Below are positions 44,153 through 52,940 of a stretch of DNA of 64,000 nt, in pieces. Origin of the DNA: an uncultured Prevotella sp. (GTDB lineage Bacteria; Bacteroidota; Bacteroidia; Bacteroidales; Bacteroidaceae); NCBI GenBank assembly GCA_900543975.1, contig UQTI01000004.1:1-64000 (forward strand), given 5' to 3'. The notes under the pieces were generated by a model that was not told where the DNA came from, ran no database searches, and worked only from the letters and a program-made list of their open reading frames with translations. Position numbers and translations under genes: made by a program. Numbering within the stretch: the stretch's first letter is position 1; each line of letters starts with the position of its first letter.

Positions 44153-45400
44153 CTAAGACAGCTTGTGGATAACCAGTCCGGAGCGCAGCTTAGGCTCAAA
44201 CCATGTTGCCTTGGGCGGCATGATCTTTCCGCTGTCAGCAATGTCCATGATCTGCTTCATGGTCACAGGATAGAGAGCCAGGGCAGCCCTCATCTCGCCG
44301 CTGTCGACACGTTGCTTGAGCTCAGAGAGGCCTCTGAGACCGCCCACAAAGTCGATGCGCTTGCTTGAGCGCAGGTCGCCGATGTTGAGGATCTGGTCAA
44401 GAATGAGACGGCTTGAGATGTCTACATCGAGCACGCCTATGGGGTCCTTGTCGTCGTAGGTGCCAGGCTTGGCGTCGAGGCTGTACCAATGGCCGTCGAG
44501 ATAGAGCGAGAAGTTGTGAAGGCGTGACGGGCGGTAGATGTCGGTTCCCTTGTCTTCCACCACAAAATGTTCGGATAGCTTGTCAAGAAACTGCTCCGAG
44601 GTCAAGCCGTTAAGGTCTTTCACCACGCGGTTATAGTCGAGCACGGTGAGCTGGGAAGCCTGGAAGCAAACGGCCATGAAATAGTTATATTCCTCCTGTC
44701 CCGTGTGGTTTGGATCGGCCTTTGCCTTCTCCGCTCCCACGAGAGCTGCGGCAGCGCTGCGATGGTGGCCGTCGGCGATGTAGAGGGCAGGCATCTGCGC
44801 AAACTGTCGGGTTATGAGGTCTATGTCGTCTTTCTTGTCAACGACCCACAGCTGGTGGCGGAAGTGGTCGATGGGGGCCACAAAATCGTATGTAGCTTTG
44901 GTTGCAGCATAACGGGTTATCAGGCTGTCCAGCACGTCGTTATCGGGATAGGCAAGAAACACGGGCTCTATGTTGGCGTCACACACGCGCACATGCTTCA
45001 TGCGGTCCTCTTCCTTGTCCTTGCGTGTGAGCTCATGCTTCTTGATCACGCCGTTAAGATAGTCGTTCACATAAGCTCCTACCACAAGCCCATACTGCGT
45101 CTTGCCGTTCATGGTCTGCGCGTAGATGTAGTAGTGGTCCTCCTCGTCTTGCTTGAGCCATCCACGCTCTTGGAACAACTTAAAGTTGGCTGTGGCCTGT
45201 TCATAGACCTTCTGCTCATACTCGCTTGTGCCGGGCTCAAAATCGATCTCGGGCTTTGTTATGTGGTACAGGCTCTTCTCGTTGTCGCCAGCCTCTGCCC
45301 TGGCCTCTTCGCTGTCGAGCACGTCGTAGGGACGACATTCTATCTCTTCCACCAGCTCTTGTGGCGGTCTTATTCCGCGGAATGGTTTAATTGTTGCCAT
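44153..45400 (-). CDS. DUF1015 family protein
   Basis: 415 residues. Starts KPFRGIRPPQELVEEIECRP, with RPYDVLDSEEARAEAGDN and YIADGHHRSAAAALVG, all typical of DUF1015. Function unproven; genes of this family often sit with serine or phosphoserine metabolism genes, as here after serC and serA, suggesting a role linked to phosphoserine or a related kinase. That link is inference from context. Confidence 0.9.
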   Translation of the reverse strand: MATIKPFRGIRPPQELVEEIECRPYDVLDSEEARAEAGDNEKSLYHITKPEIDFEPGTSEYEQKVYEQATANFKLFQERGWLKQDEEDHYYIYAQTMNGKTQYGLVVGAYVNDYLNGVIKKHELTRKDKEEDRMKHVRVCDANIEPVFLAYPDNDVLDSLITRYAATKATYDFVAPIDHFRHQLWVVDKKDDIDLITRQFAQMPALYIADGHHRSAAAALVGAEKAKADPNHTGQEEYNYFMAVCFQASQLTVLDYNRVVKDLNGLTSEQFLDKLSEHFVVEDKGTDIYRPSRLHNFSLYLDGHWYSLDAKPGTYDDKDPIGVLDVDISSRLILDQILNIGDLRSSKRIDFVGGLRGLSELKQRVDSGEMRAALALYPVTMKQIMDIADSGKIMPPKATWFEPKLRSGLVIHKLS

Positions 45401-45459
45401 GATTTATCTTCTTTTAGTTATCGGTTATTTGTTGTTTTAGCTCTAAAGCTATTGTCTGT

Positions 45460-45482
45460 TCGCTCGGCTTTGCCGTTTGCAG
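45460..45482 (+). repeat. dispersed intergenic repeat, partial copy
   Basis: TCGCTCGGCTTTGCCGTTTGC matches the first half of the GCTCGGCTYG/GCTTGC repeat family (see 46726-46775). Confidence 0.45.
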
Positions 45483-45537
45483 CAACAACTTCAGAACCTG
45501 CAAAAGTTCAATATAAGCAGGTCGTTAAAACAAAAGC

Positions 45538-45597
45538 AAGGCAATGGCTAACAGACTCTCTACCCACGAAGAAGAAAAGCCGGTTGGCAATTGCCTT
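45538..45597. other. imperfect hairpin between serA and DUF1015
   Basis: AAGGCAATGGCTAAC (45538-45552) and GTTGGCAATTGCCTT (45583-45597) pair at 13 of 15 positions with a 30-base loop. Possible RNA processing or partial termination site within the ser transcript. Confidence 0.5.
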
Positions 45598-45681
45598 GAT
45601 TGTTTGTGCTAAGAAACAGCTCCCCACGCTAAAGAGAGAGAGCGTTTCTTGCTTTATTGCTTGTTTTTTTACTTTTTTTGC

Positions 45682-46599
45682 TTATTTGTTGACCTGATAT
45701 TTTGTGCAGCCACTCTCAAAGAAGGCGTTGATCTGCTTTGCAGCAGCTATGCCGGCGTTGGTGTTGGCCTCGGCTGTCTGTGCGCCCATCTTCTTGGGAG
45801 TGGAGAAATAGCGTCCCTCAAACTGTGCAAACTCGGCATCGGCATCGGGCTTGATGTCGGTAACGAAGCGCAGGTCGGCACGCTCGGCCATGAGCTTTAT
45901 GAGCTCGGGCTCGTTGATGACCTCCTTACGCGCCGTGTTGATGAGTATGCCGCCCTTCTCAAGCTTGTTGACAAGGGCATAGTTGATGCTCTGCTTGGTC
46001 TCGGGTGTGGCAGGGATGTGGAGCGACACGATGTCACACTTCTCAAACAGCTCCTCCTGCGAGTTGACAGCATGAACGCCAGCCTCCTCTATGGCAGCCT
46101 TGGGGCAGAAGGCATCGTAGGCATAGACCTCCATGCCGAAGCCTTTGGCTATGCGTGCCACGTTGCGGCCCACGTTGCCGAAGGCGAGGATGCCGAGGCG
46201 CTTGCCCTTGAGCTCTGTGCCTGCCTTGCCGTTATAGAAGTTGCGCACGGTGAAGACGAGCAGGCCAAACACCAGCTCTGCCACGGCGTTAGAGTTCTGG
46301 CCGGGAGTGTTCTCCACAACCACACCCTTCTGCTTGGCATAGGCCGTGTCGATGCTGTCGTAGCCAGCACCTGCACGCACCACGATCTTAAGCTGCTTGG
46401 CAGCATCAAGCACCTCGGGTGTGACCTTGTCTGAGCGCACGATCATGGCGTCAGCATCGGCTACGGCAGCCTTAAGGTCTGCCACATCTGTATATTTCTC
46501 CAAGAGCACGAGCTTGTGGCCTGCTCCTTCTATTTCTTTCTTTATGCCTTCTACTGCTTCTGCAGCAAACGGCTTTTCTGTCGCTACAAGAATGTTCAT
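45682..46599 (-). CDS. D-3-phosphoglycerate dehydrogenase
   Basis: 305 residues, the short form without ACT or ASB regulatory domains. D-2-hydroxyacid dehydrogenase fold: substrate residues near VRAGAGYDSID, NAD-binding GKRLGILAFGNVGRNVARI, catalytic Arg in NTARKEVINEPELI. It makes 3-phosphohydroxypyruvate for serine synthesis; lacking the ACT domain, it is probably not serine-inhibited through that domain. Downstream of serC, separated by a long inverted repeat. Confidence 0.93.
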   Translation of the reverse strand: MNILVATEKPFAAEAVEGIKKEIEGAGHKLVLLEKYTDVADLKAAVADADAMIVRSDKVTPEVLDAAKQLKIVVRAGAGYDSIDTAYAKQKGVVVENTPGQNSNAVAELVFGLLVFTVRNFYNGKAGTELKGKRLGILAFGNVGRNVARIAKGFGMEVYAYDAFCPKAAIEEAGVHAVNSQEELFEKCDIVSLHIPATPETKQSINYALVNKLEKGGILINTARKEVINEPELIKLMAERADLRFVTDIKPDADAEFAQFEGRYFSTPKKMGAQTAEANTNAGIAAAKQINAFFESGCTKYQVNK

Positions 46600-46725
46600 T
46601 TTTGAATTTTGATTTTTGAATTTTGAATTTTGAATTGTTGCGCCTGATGGCGCAATTATGAGTTTTGAATTTTGATTTTTGAATTTTGAATTATCGGCTT
46701 TCAGCCGATTTTGATTTTTTGAAAT

Positions 46726-46775
46726 TTGCGCTCGGCTCGTAGAGACGCTTGCCTAAGCAAGAATTATTGCGCAAG
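46726..46775 (+). repeat. dispersed intergenic repeat, copy B
   Basis: TTGCGCTCGGCTCGTAGAGA, then CGCTTGCCTAAGCAAGAATT and ATTGCGCAAG. Best copy of the family. Located in the loop of the serC-serA inverted repeat. Confidence 0.75.
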
Positions 46776-46791
46776 AGCAATTTTTATTTTA

Positions 46792-46833
46792 CACTCGGCT
46801 CGTAGAGACACAGGCCTAAGCAAGAATTATTGC
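46792..46833 (+). repeat. dispersed intergenic repeat, copy C
   Basis: CACTCGGCTCGTAGAGACAC, then AGGCCTAAGCAAGAATTATT and GCGG. It follows copy B after 16 bp in the same orientation, so this pair is a tandem duplication. Confidence 0.75.
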
Positions 46834-47034
46834 GGCTTTGCCTCAATTATGGATTAATCAATTCTTTATTTGGAAAATCAAAAATTGATAATTCATAAAT
46901 TGATAATTCAAAATTGATAATTCAAAATTGATAATTCAAAATTGATAATCCAAAAATTGATAATTCAAAAATCGATAATTCAAAATCGGCTGAAAGCCGA
47001 TAATTCAAAAATCAAAACTCAAAACTCAAAATTC

Positions 47035-48102
47035 TCAATGCTTTGCTTCAAACTCTTTCATGCAGTCAACCAACGCCTGCACGCCCTCAAGCGGCTGAGC
47101 GTTGTAGCAGCTGGCACGGAAGCCGCCAACAGAGCGGTGGCCCTTGATGCCGACCATACCCTTGGATGTGGCAAACTCGAAGAAAGGCTTCTCAAGCTCA
47201 GCATACTCGTCGTTCATGACGAAGCAGATGTTCATGACAGAACGGTCTTCCTCCTTAACGGTTCCGCGGAACAGCTTGTTGCGGTCGATCTCGCCGTAGA
47301 GCAGCTCTGCACGCTCCTTTGCAAGCTTGTCCATGGCTTCAACGCCACCCTTGGCCTTCAGCCAACGCAGGGTCTCAAGAGCCGAGTAGATGGGCACCAC
47401 GGGAGGAGTGTTGAACATAGAACCCTTCTCCACATGTGTGCGATAGTCAAGCATGGTAGGAATCTGGCGAGGAGCCTTGCCCAAAGCGTCGTTCTTCACG
47501 ATAGCGAGGGTCACACCGGCCATGGCGAGGTTCTTCTGGGCACCAGCATAGATGCAGTCGTATTTTGACACGTCCACAGGGCGGCTGAAGATGTCGGACG
47601 ACATGTCGGCAATAAGACGCACAGGTACGTCAAGATCTTTGCGGATCTCAGTACCATAGATCGTGTTGTTGGTTGTGATGTGCAGATAGTCGGCATCGGC
47701 AGGAACGTCCCATCCCTTAGGAATGAACGTGTAGTTGGCATCGGCAGACGAAGCCACCTCAACCACATCGCCAAAGAGCTTTGCCTCCTTCATGGCCTTC
47801 TTTGCCCATGTGCCTGTGTTGAGATATGCGGCCTTCTTTATAAGGAAGTTGAAAGGCACCATACAGAACTCCAACGAGGCTCCACCTCCAAGAAACAGCA
47901 CGGAGTAGCCCTCAGGAATGTTGAGGATCTCCTTGATGAGCGACTCTGCTTCGTCGACAACAGGCTGGAAATCTTTGGAACGATGACTGATCTCAGCGAG
48001 TGACAGTCCGGTACCATTGAAATCTAAAATCTGTTTCGCAGTATTCTCAATCACCTCTCTTGGAAGGATTGACGGACCTGCATTAAAGTTGTACTTTTTC
48101 AT
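47035..48102 (-). CDS. phosphoserine aminotransferase
   Basis: 355 residues, class V PLP enzyme. [11 protein letters not shown] at the start, [15 protein letters not shown], and the PLP lysine Lys190 in [13 protein letters not shown]. Converts 3-phosphohydroxypyruvate to phosphoserine. First gene of the serC-serA-DUF1015-IMPACT group; serB is not in the window. Confidence 0.96.
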   Translation of the reverse strand: MKKYNFNAGPSILPREVIENTAKQILDFNGTGLSLAEISHRSKDFQPVVDEAESLIKEILNIPEGYSVLFLGGGASLEFCMVPFNFLIKKAAYLNTGTWAKKAMKEAKLFGDVVEVASSADANYTFIPKGWDVPADADYLHITTNNTIYGTEIRKDLDVPVRLIADMSSDIFSRPVDVSKYDCIYAGAQKNLAMAGVTLAIVKNDALGKAPRQIPTMLDYRTHVEKGSMFNTPPVVPIYSALETLRWLKAKGGVEAMDKLAKERAELLYGEIDRNKLFRGTVKEEDRSVMNICFVMNDEYAELEKPFFEFATSKGMVGIKGHRSVGGFRASCYNAQPLEGVQALVDCMKEFEAKH

Positions 48103-48218
48103 CTGTATGTATTTTTTTGATTAATACTCTATTTCTATTTTCAGTTTTTATACGTTGTTTCAGTTACGGTAAAATATGTCGTAGGACATGTTTTCTACTT
48201 TTCGTAAGATTGTAGATG

Positions 48219-48250
48219 CGAAATTACACCTTTTATTTGAAACACACAAA
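48219..48250 (-). promoter_or_regulatory. probable serC promoter
   Basis: Minus strand TTTG (48247-48250), 20-bp spacer, TAATTTCG (48219-48226), one mismatch to the -7 consensus. Leader would be about 110 nt. Confidence 0.55.
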
Positions 48251-48420
48251 TAAAAAGACAATAATTTACTATCTAAGGAAAAATAATTACATTTTGACAT
48301 TTTCAAAGAAAACGTTTTCACATGTTTTTGGTGGTGTTTCCGTGCCTTACACCTTATTTTATAAGACGATGAGTTCTTGCTTTGGCAAGCAATTTCTAAG
48401 AATTAAAATTTCTCTTCGTG

Positions 48421-48452
48421 TTTGCTTTTCATCATTCTTTGTTGTATCTTTG
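48421..48452 (+). promoter_or_regulatory. upstream promoter of trmO
   Basis: TTTG (48421-48424), 20-bp spacer, TATCTTTG (48445-48452). Fits the Bacteroidetes consensus fully. Confidence 0.75.
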
Positions 48453-48492
48453 CATAAGATAAGCTGCACCTCGGCATAATATTCAAGCAAGC

Positions 48493-48525
48493 TTGATATT
48501 CTGCTCTCGGTTTGCATTATCTTTG
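48493..48525 (+). promoter_or_regulatory. downstream promoter of trmO
   Basis: TTG (48493-48495), 22-bp spacer, TATCTTTG (48518-48525), 73 bp after the first. The words around both -7 boxes (TATCTTTGCATAA) are identical, indicating a local duplication. Confidence 0.65.
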
Positions 48526-48564
48526 CATAACTTTGCGCAACATGCGAACAAAAACGAGAACAAG

Positions 48565-49266
48565 ATGGAAGAAAAAGACATAAAAAAACAAGCGAGCGAA
48601 GAGATGGTCATAAAGCCTATAGCCCACTTCCACTCGCCTCTAAAGACCAAGTTTGGCGTGCCCAAGCAGAGCGGACTGGCATCGTCCCTAAAGGGGTTCA
48701 TAACGTTCACAAAAGAGTGGCGCGACCCCGAAGCGCTTCGTGGCATCGACGGTTTCAGCTACCTGTGGCTCATATGGAGCTTCTCTGCCAACCCCCACAA
48801 AGCCACGGGCACAACCGTGCGTCCTCCTGTGCTTGGCGGCAACAAGCGCATGGGCATCTGGGCCACACGCTCTCCTTTCCGTCCCAACAACCTGGGGCTG
48901 TCGTCGGTAAAGATCGAGAGTATAGACCTTGAGGCTGCGACAGGCCCTGTAATCCGTGTGAGCGGCGCCGACCTCATGGACGGCACCCCCATTTACGACA
49001 TCAAGCCTTATGTGCCTTATGCCGACGCTCACCCTGAGGCCGAGAGCGGTTTCACAGGCGCTGAGAAGATCAAGCGGCTAAAGGTTGTCATGCCGCAGGA
49101 GCGGCGCAACGAGCTTGGTGCAGACCTGAGCGAGGCGCTTGAAGAGGTGCTGGCGCTTGACCCGAGACCACAATATCATAATGACAGCAACCGCGTATAT
49201 GGTCTCAAGTTTGAGCGCCACGACGTGAAGTTTATGGTTAAAGGAGATGAGATAATTGTTTTGTAA
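48565..49266 (+). CDS. tRNA (adenine-N6)-methyltransferase TrmO family
   Basis: 233 residues from the ATG at 48565; the longer open frame begins before the second promoter and is rejected. TrmO/TsaA fold: PIAHFHSPLKTKFGVPKQSG, LWLIWSFSANPH, RMGIWATRSPFRPNNLGLSS, DLMDGTPIYDIKPYVPYAD. E. coli TrmO methylates N6-threonylcarbamoyl-adenosine 37 in tRNA-Thr. C-terminal domain present (LDPRPQYHND). Confidence 0.93.
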   Translation: MEEKDIKKQASEEMVIKPIAHFHSPLKTKFGVPKQSGLASSLKGFITFTKEWRDPEALRGIDGFSYLWLIWSFSANPHKATGTTVRPPVLGGNKRMGIWATRSPFRPNNLGLSSVKIESIDLEAATGPVIRVSGADLMDGTPIYDIKPYVPYADAHPEAESGFTGAEKIKRLKVVMPQERRNELGADLSEALEEVLALDPRPQYHNDSNRVYGLKFERHDVKFMVKGDEIIVL

Positions 49267-49298
49267 ACAACAGCTTACAAAAAAAATAAAGACAAGAA

Positions 49299-49338
49299 GA
49301 TTAACCTTGTCCTGCAATTGCTGGTCGCAAGGCTAATC
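49299..49338. terminator. hairpin between convergent trmO and PFL genes
   Basis: GATTAACCTTG (49299-49309) pairs with CAAGGCTAATC (49328-49338) with one mismatch, and the loop itself is nearly palindromic (CCTGCAATTGCTGG). T-rich on the minus-strand side. Confidence 0.6.
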
Positions 49339-49346
49339 TACTTGTC

Positions 49347-49380
49347 CGCTCGGCTTGCCGCTTGCCTAAGCAAGAACTAT
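49347..49380 (+). repeat. dispersed intergenic repeat, copy D
   Basis: CGCTCGGCTTGCCGCTTGCC followed by TAAGCAAGAACTAT. Shortened form lacking the GTAGAGAC segment of copies B and C. Confidence 0.65.
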
Positions 49381-49384
49381 CCAA

Positions 49385-50749
49385 CTAATTTTTGAAGCTA
49401 TGTACAGGAGCCGGTATTCGGCCCACACGGTTCACAAAAGCTTCGCAAGAGAAGCGGTTTACAGGCATGATGGGAGCATGGCCAAGAAGGCCTCCAAAAT
49501 CGACATTATCGCCAACCTTCATGCCGACAGCAGGAATCACGCGCACGGCTGTGGTCTTCTGGTTGATCATGCCGATGGCAGCCTCGTCGGCAATAATGCC
49601 CGAGATGGTGGTGGCAGGCGTGTCGCCGGGGATGGCGATCATGTCAAGGCCCACGGAGCACACACAGGTCATGGCTTCAAGCTTCTCTATGGTCAGAGCG
49701 CCAGCCTCTACAGCATCAATCATGCCCTGATCCTCGCTCACGGGGATGAACGCGCCACTCAGTCCGCCGACATAAGACGAGGCCATGATGCCGCCCTTCT
49801 TTACCTGGTCGTTGAGCAAGGCAAGAGCAGCTGTTGTGCCTGGAGCGCCGGGGTGCTCAAGACCGATCTCCTTCAAGATGTCGGCCACGCTGTCGCCTAC
49901 GGCAGGTGTGGGAGCCAGCGAGAGGTCTATGATGCCAAACGGTATGCCCAGACGGTTTGACGCCTCCTTAGCCACGAGCTGTCCGACACGGGTGATCTTA
50001 AACGCCGTGCGCTTGATGGTTTCGCAGAGCACCTCGAAGCTCTCGCCACGAACGCTCTCAAGAGCATATTTCACCACGCCAGGACCGCTCACGCCAACGC
50101 TTATAACAGCATCGGCCTCGCTCACGCCGTGGAAAGCGCCGGCCATGAACGGATTGTCGTCGGGAGCGTTACACAGCACCACCAGCTTGGCACAGCCTAT
50201 AGATGCACGTTCCTTGGTAGCTTCAGCCGTCTGCTTCACGATCTCACCCATGAGCTTCACGGCGTCCATGTTGATGCCCGTCTTCGTTGAGCCCACGTTG
50301 ATGGAGCTGCAAATGAAATCTGTCTCAGCCAAAGCCTTAGGAATGGAGCGTATGAGGAGCTCATCGCTCTTGCTCATGCCCTTCGACACCACGGCCGAGT
50401 AGCCGCCGAGAAAGTTCACGCCCACGGTCTTGGCAGCACGGTCGAGCGCCTTTGCCACCTTCACATAGTCGTCGGGGGTTTTGCAAGCAGAACCTCCCAC
50501 CAGCGAGATGGGGGTTATGGCTATGCGCTTGTTGACGATGGGAATGCCAAACTCGCGCGAGATGTCTTCTCCCGTCTTCACCAGGTCTTTGGCCAGACGG
50601 CAGATCTTGTCATAGATGTTTTGACAGAGAACGTCGAGGTTGGAGTCGGCACAATCGAGCAGGTTTATGCCCATGGTTATTGTGCGCACGTCCAGGTTTT
50701 CCTTCTCTATCATTTTGTTGGTTTCGAAAACCTCGTATATGTTAATCAT
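49385..50749 (-). CDS. PFL family protein (UPF0210/DUF711)
   Basis: 454 residues. IRTITMGI-type block ([19 protein letters not shown]), [19 protein letters not shown], the [16 protein letters not shown] block and a conserved C-terminus ([15 protein letters not shown]). The fold resembles pyruvate formate-lyase, but no activity is established. It is nearly always paired with the small ACT protein that precedes it here by 41 bp. Confidence 0.93.
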   Translation of the reverse strand: MINIYEVFETNKMIEKENLDVRTITMGINLLDCADSNLDVLCQNIYDKICRLAKDLVKTGEDISREFGIPIVNKRIAITPISLVGGSACKTPDDYVKVAKALDRAAKTVGVNFLGGYSAVVSKGMSKSDELLIRSIPKALAETDFICSSINVGSTKTGINMDAVKLMGEIVKQTAEATKERASIGCAKLVVLCNAPDDNPFMAGAFHGVSEADAVISVGVSGPGVVKYALESVRGESFEVLCETIKRTAFKITRVGQLVAKEASNRLGIPFGIIDLSLAPTPAVGDSVADILKEIGLEHPGAPGTTAALALLNDQVKKGGIMASSYVGGLSGAFIPVSEDQGMIDAVEAGALTIEKLEAMTCVCSVGLDMIAIPGDTPATTISGIIADEAAIGMINQKTTAVRVIPAVGMKVGDNVDFGGLLGHAPIMPVNRFSCEAFVNRVGRIPAPVHSFKN

Positions 50750-50790
50750 AATGATTCTGTCTGATTATGTAAAATGGAAGGTCCTTAAAG

Positions 50791-51063
50791 TTAGATGCGA
50801 TGCATCATGTCAAAAATCTCCTCGCGTTGACATTTCACCTGCACGCCAATCTCCTTGCCGATCTGCTCCAGCTCATTGGCCACAACCTCAAACGGCTTCT
50901 CCATCTTTGTCATGTCAACGATCATCATCATGTTGAAAAAGTCTTGAACGATGGTCTGAGAGATGTCCAGAATGTTGACATGGCTTTCAGCGAGGTAAGC
51001 ACACACTTTTGCAATGATACCAACAGTATCCTTGCCTACTACTGTAATAATGGTTTTATTCAT
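50791..51063 (-). CDS. ACT domain protein (UPF0237)
   Basis: 90 residues from the ATG at 51063 (MNKTIITVVGKDTVGIIAKV); an ATG four codons upstream is less typical. Two ACT-like repeats, amino acid or small-ligand binding fold related to GcvR. Partner of the PFL-family gene, probably its regulator. Confidence 0.92.
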   Translation of the reverse strand: MNKTIITVVGKDTVGIIAKVCAYLAESHVNILDISQTIVQDFFNMMMIVDMTKMEKPFEVVANELEQIGKEIGVQVKCQREEIFDMMHRI

Positions 51064-51361
51064 ATATGCTAACAATATAATAATTTTCTGTTTTTGCCCT
51101 ATCGGCCAAACAAATGCTTGTGTTGGCGCGCTTGCTCAAGTGGTCATAGACCTTAACACCTTATTAATATATGGTATGAGAACCGTGTGAGAGCTCCTTG
51201 TTTTTTAATAAAATGTGAAGACGGCAAGCTAAAGAGTCGCCAAAAACAGCCGATTTGTCTGTTTTTATTGTGCAAAAGTAGCTTAATATTCACAATTAAC
51301 AAAACAAAAAGCAAAAAATCTTACAAGAAGAGACTACATAAAGAAAAAAAATCAAAAAACA
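51064..51361. other. divergent intergenic region between ACT gene and rpoD
   Basis: No gene. The stretch is AT-rich, mostly purine on the plus strand near the rpoD promoter. No clear promoter for the ACT gene is visible to me. Confidence 0.5.
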
Positions 51362-51393
51362 TTGCGTAAGAAAAAAAATAATATATACCTTTG
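51362..51393 (+). promoter_or_regulatory. rpoD promoter
   Basis: TTG (51362-51364), 21-bp spacer, TACCTTTG (51386-51393). Predicted start near 51400, which excludes any start codon far upstream. Confidence 0.75.
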
Positions 51394-51421
51394 TATAATC
51401 TAAAAAAATCGCGTGAGCTAC

Positions 51422-52285
51422 ATGAGACAACTAAAAATAAGCAAATCGTTTACCAACCGCGAGAGCGACGCTCTCGACAAGTACCTACAAGACATCGGGC
51501 ATGAGGAACTTCTTTCGCTCGATGAAGAGGTTGAATTGGCCCAACGCATAAAGGAGGGCGACAACAAAGCGCTTGAAAAGCTCACACGCGCAAACCTGAG
51601 GTTTGTTGTGTCGGTTGCCAAACAGTATCAGAACCAAGGGCTCAGCTTGCCAGACCTCATCAACGAGGGCAACATAGGATTGATCAAAGCAGCGAAGAAG
51701 TTTGACGAAACACGCGGCTTCAAGTTCATATCCTACGCCGTGTGGTGGATAAGACAAAGCATCATGCAAGCCATTGCTGAGCAAGGACGACCCGTGCGCC
51801 TGCCGCTCAACCAGGTGGGGTCGGTAAACAAGATAAACAAGGCGCTGAGCAAGTTTGAACAAGAGCACGAACGACGCCCGAGCATCGACGAGATAGCATC
51901 GAGCACAGACCTGCCACAGGAAAAGGTGGAGGAAGCGATAAAGGCCAACACGCGTCAGGTGTCGATGGACGCGCCGTTTAAAGAGGGCGAAGAGAACAGC
52001 CTGATAGACGTGCTTTCAAGCGACGAGACCCCTTCAACCGATGCCGAGCTGCTCAAGCAGTCGCTTCGCGAGGAGATGTCGATGGCGCTGAACGTGCTCA
52101 ACGAGCGCGAACGCAATGTCATCATGGCATTCTACGGCATAGGCCAACCCGAGATGTCGATGGACGAAATAGGCAAACGCTATGGGCTCACACGCGAGCG
52201 TGTAAGACAGATCAGAGAGAGGGCGTTGCGCCGTCTGCGTCAGAACACGCACAACAAGCTGTTAAAATCGTATCTCGGCAAGTAA
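51422..52285 (+). CDS. primary RNA polymerase sigma factor (RpoD/SigA)
   Basis: 287 residues from ATG 51422 ([20 protein letters not shown]), the start typical of Bacteroidetes; a GTG nine bases upstream would add three residues. Region 1.2 ([22 protein letters not shown]), 2 ([34 protein letters not shown]), 3, and 4 ([27 protein letters not shown]). It lacks region 1.1, as usual in this phylum, and recognises the TTTG/TAnnTTTG promoters seen across the window. Confidence 0.96.
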   Translation: MRQLKISKSFTNRESDALDKYLQDIGHEELLSLDEEVELAQRIKEGDNKALEKLTRANLRFVVSVAKQYQNQGLSLPDLINEGNIGLIKAAKKFDETRGFKFISYAVWWIRQSIMQAIAEQGRPVRLPLNQVGSVNKINKALSKFEQEHERRPSIDEIASSTDLPQEKVEEAIKANTRQVSMDAPFKEGEENSLIDVLSSDETPSTDAELLKQSLREEMSMALNVLNERERNVIMAFYGIGQPEMSMDEIGKRYGLTRERVRQIRERALRRLRQNTHNKLLKSYLGK

Positions 52286-52323
52286 GGAAAATAAGATTAT
52301 TTATATAACAACTTTAAAAGCAC

Positions 52324-52899
52324 ATGATTTTAAAAAAATTACTCCTTGTCCTTGTTGCCTTCCTCATGGTTGGAAGCGTGGCCAAGGCAGCAGATAAGAC
52401 AAAGCAGGTTTATGTATATGGCATGGCCATCTCGTTTAACGACTCTACCGTTTATATGACAGACATACAGACGCTCGATTCGGCTGCCGTGAGAAGCAAG
52501 ACGGGATTCCTCTACGGACGCGACAACTACTCTTATCAGCTGCGCGACTACTTGAAGAGCAAGGGGTTTCAAACACCCACTTGCGAGACAACCTTCTCGG
52601 TTAAAAAGAAAGACATCGAGAAAAAGTTTATTGCCGCAAAGAAACGTTACGGCAACGGCAAATACACGCTCAAACACATCACACCAAACGAGTTCCAATA
52701 TACGGTCATAACGCTCGATGTGGACGAAGAAAAGCCCATGACAAAGGAGGAGCGCAAGGCCATGAAGGTTCAGGCCAAGGAAGCGAAAGCCAAGGCTAAA
52801 GCCGAAGCTAAAGCAAAAGCCGAGGAGCGCAAGGCCCTGAAAAAAGAGCTGAAAGACAAGAAGAAGGGCCCGAAGCCTGAGGAACAAAGACCTGAATAA
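52324..52899 (+). CDS. secreted protein of unknown function with Lys/Ala/Glu-rich tail
   Basis: 191 residues with a signal peptide (KKLLLVLVAFLMVGSVAKA). Middle part (KQVYVYGMAISFNDSTVYMT and TGFLYGRDNYSYQLRDYLK) looks like a small mixed alpha/beta domain that I do not recognise. The C-terminal 45 residues (KVQAKEAKAKAKAEAKAKAE) are a highly charged helix or coiled coil. It lies 38 bp after rpoD and 41 bp before the kinase/peptidase fusion, so the genes may share a transcript; a functional link is not shown. Confidence 0.75.
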   Translation: MILKKLLLVLVAFLMVGSVAKAADKTKQVYVYGMAISFNDSTVYMTDIQTLDSAAVRSKTGFLYGRDNYSYQLRDYLKSKGFQTPTCETTFSVKKKDIEKKFIAAKKRYGNGKYTLKHITPNEFQYTVITLDVDEEKPMTKEERKAMKVQAKEAKAKAKAEAKAKAEERKALKKELKDKKKGPKPEEQRPE

Positions 52900-52940
52900 G
52901 GAAAAAAAAACTAAGGAAACGAAGAAAACAGAAAAAAAAT

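Larger units (their letters stand above)
46602..47034. repeat. long imperfect inverted repeat between serC and serA
   Basis: Left side (46602-46720) is built of AATTTTGATTTTTGAATTTT words and holds the small palindrome ATCGGCTTTCAGCCGAT (46693-46709). The right side (about 46880-47034) is its complement (AATTCAAAAATCAAAACTCA) and holds the exact reverse complement palindrome at 46985-47001. A further palindrome (TTGCGCC..GGCGCAA) sits at about 46638-46655. The middle carries two dispersed repeats. About 12 copies of the word TTGATAATTCAAAA appear in degenerate form on the right. No coding potential. Confidence 0.85.

Noticed and set aside
48493..48564. N-terminal extension of trmO
   Set aside because: The extension begins inside the downstream promoter region; the start at 48565 gives the usual length.
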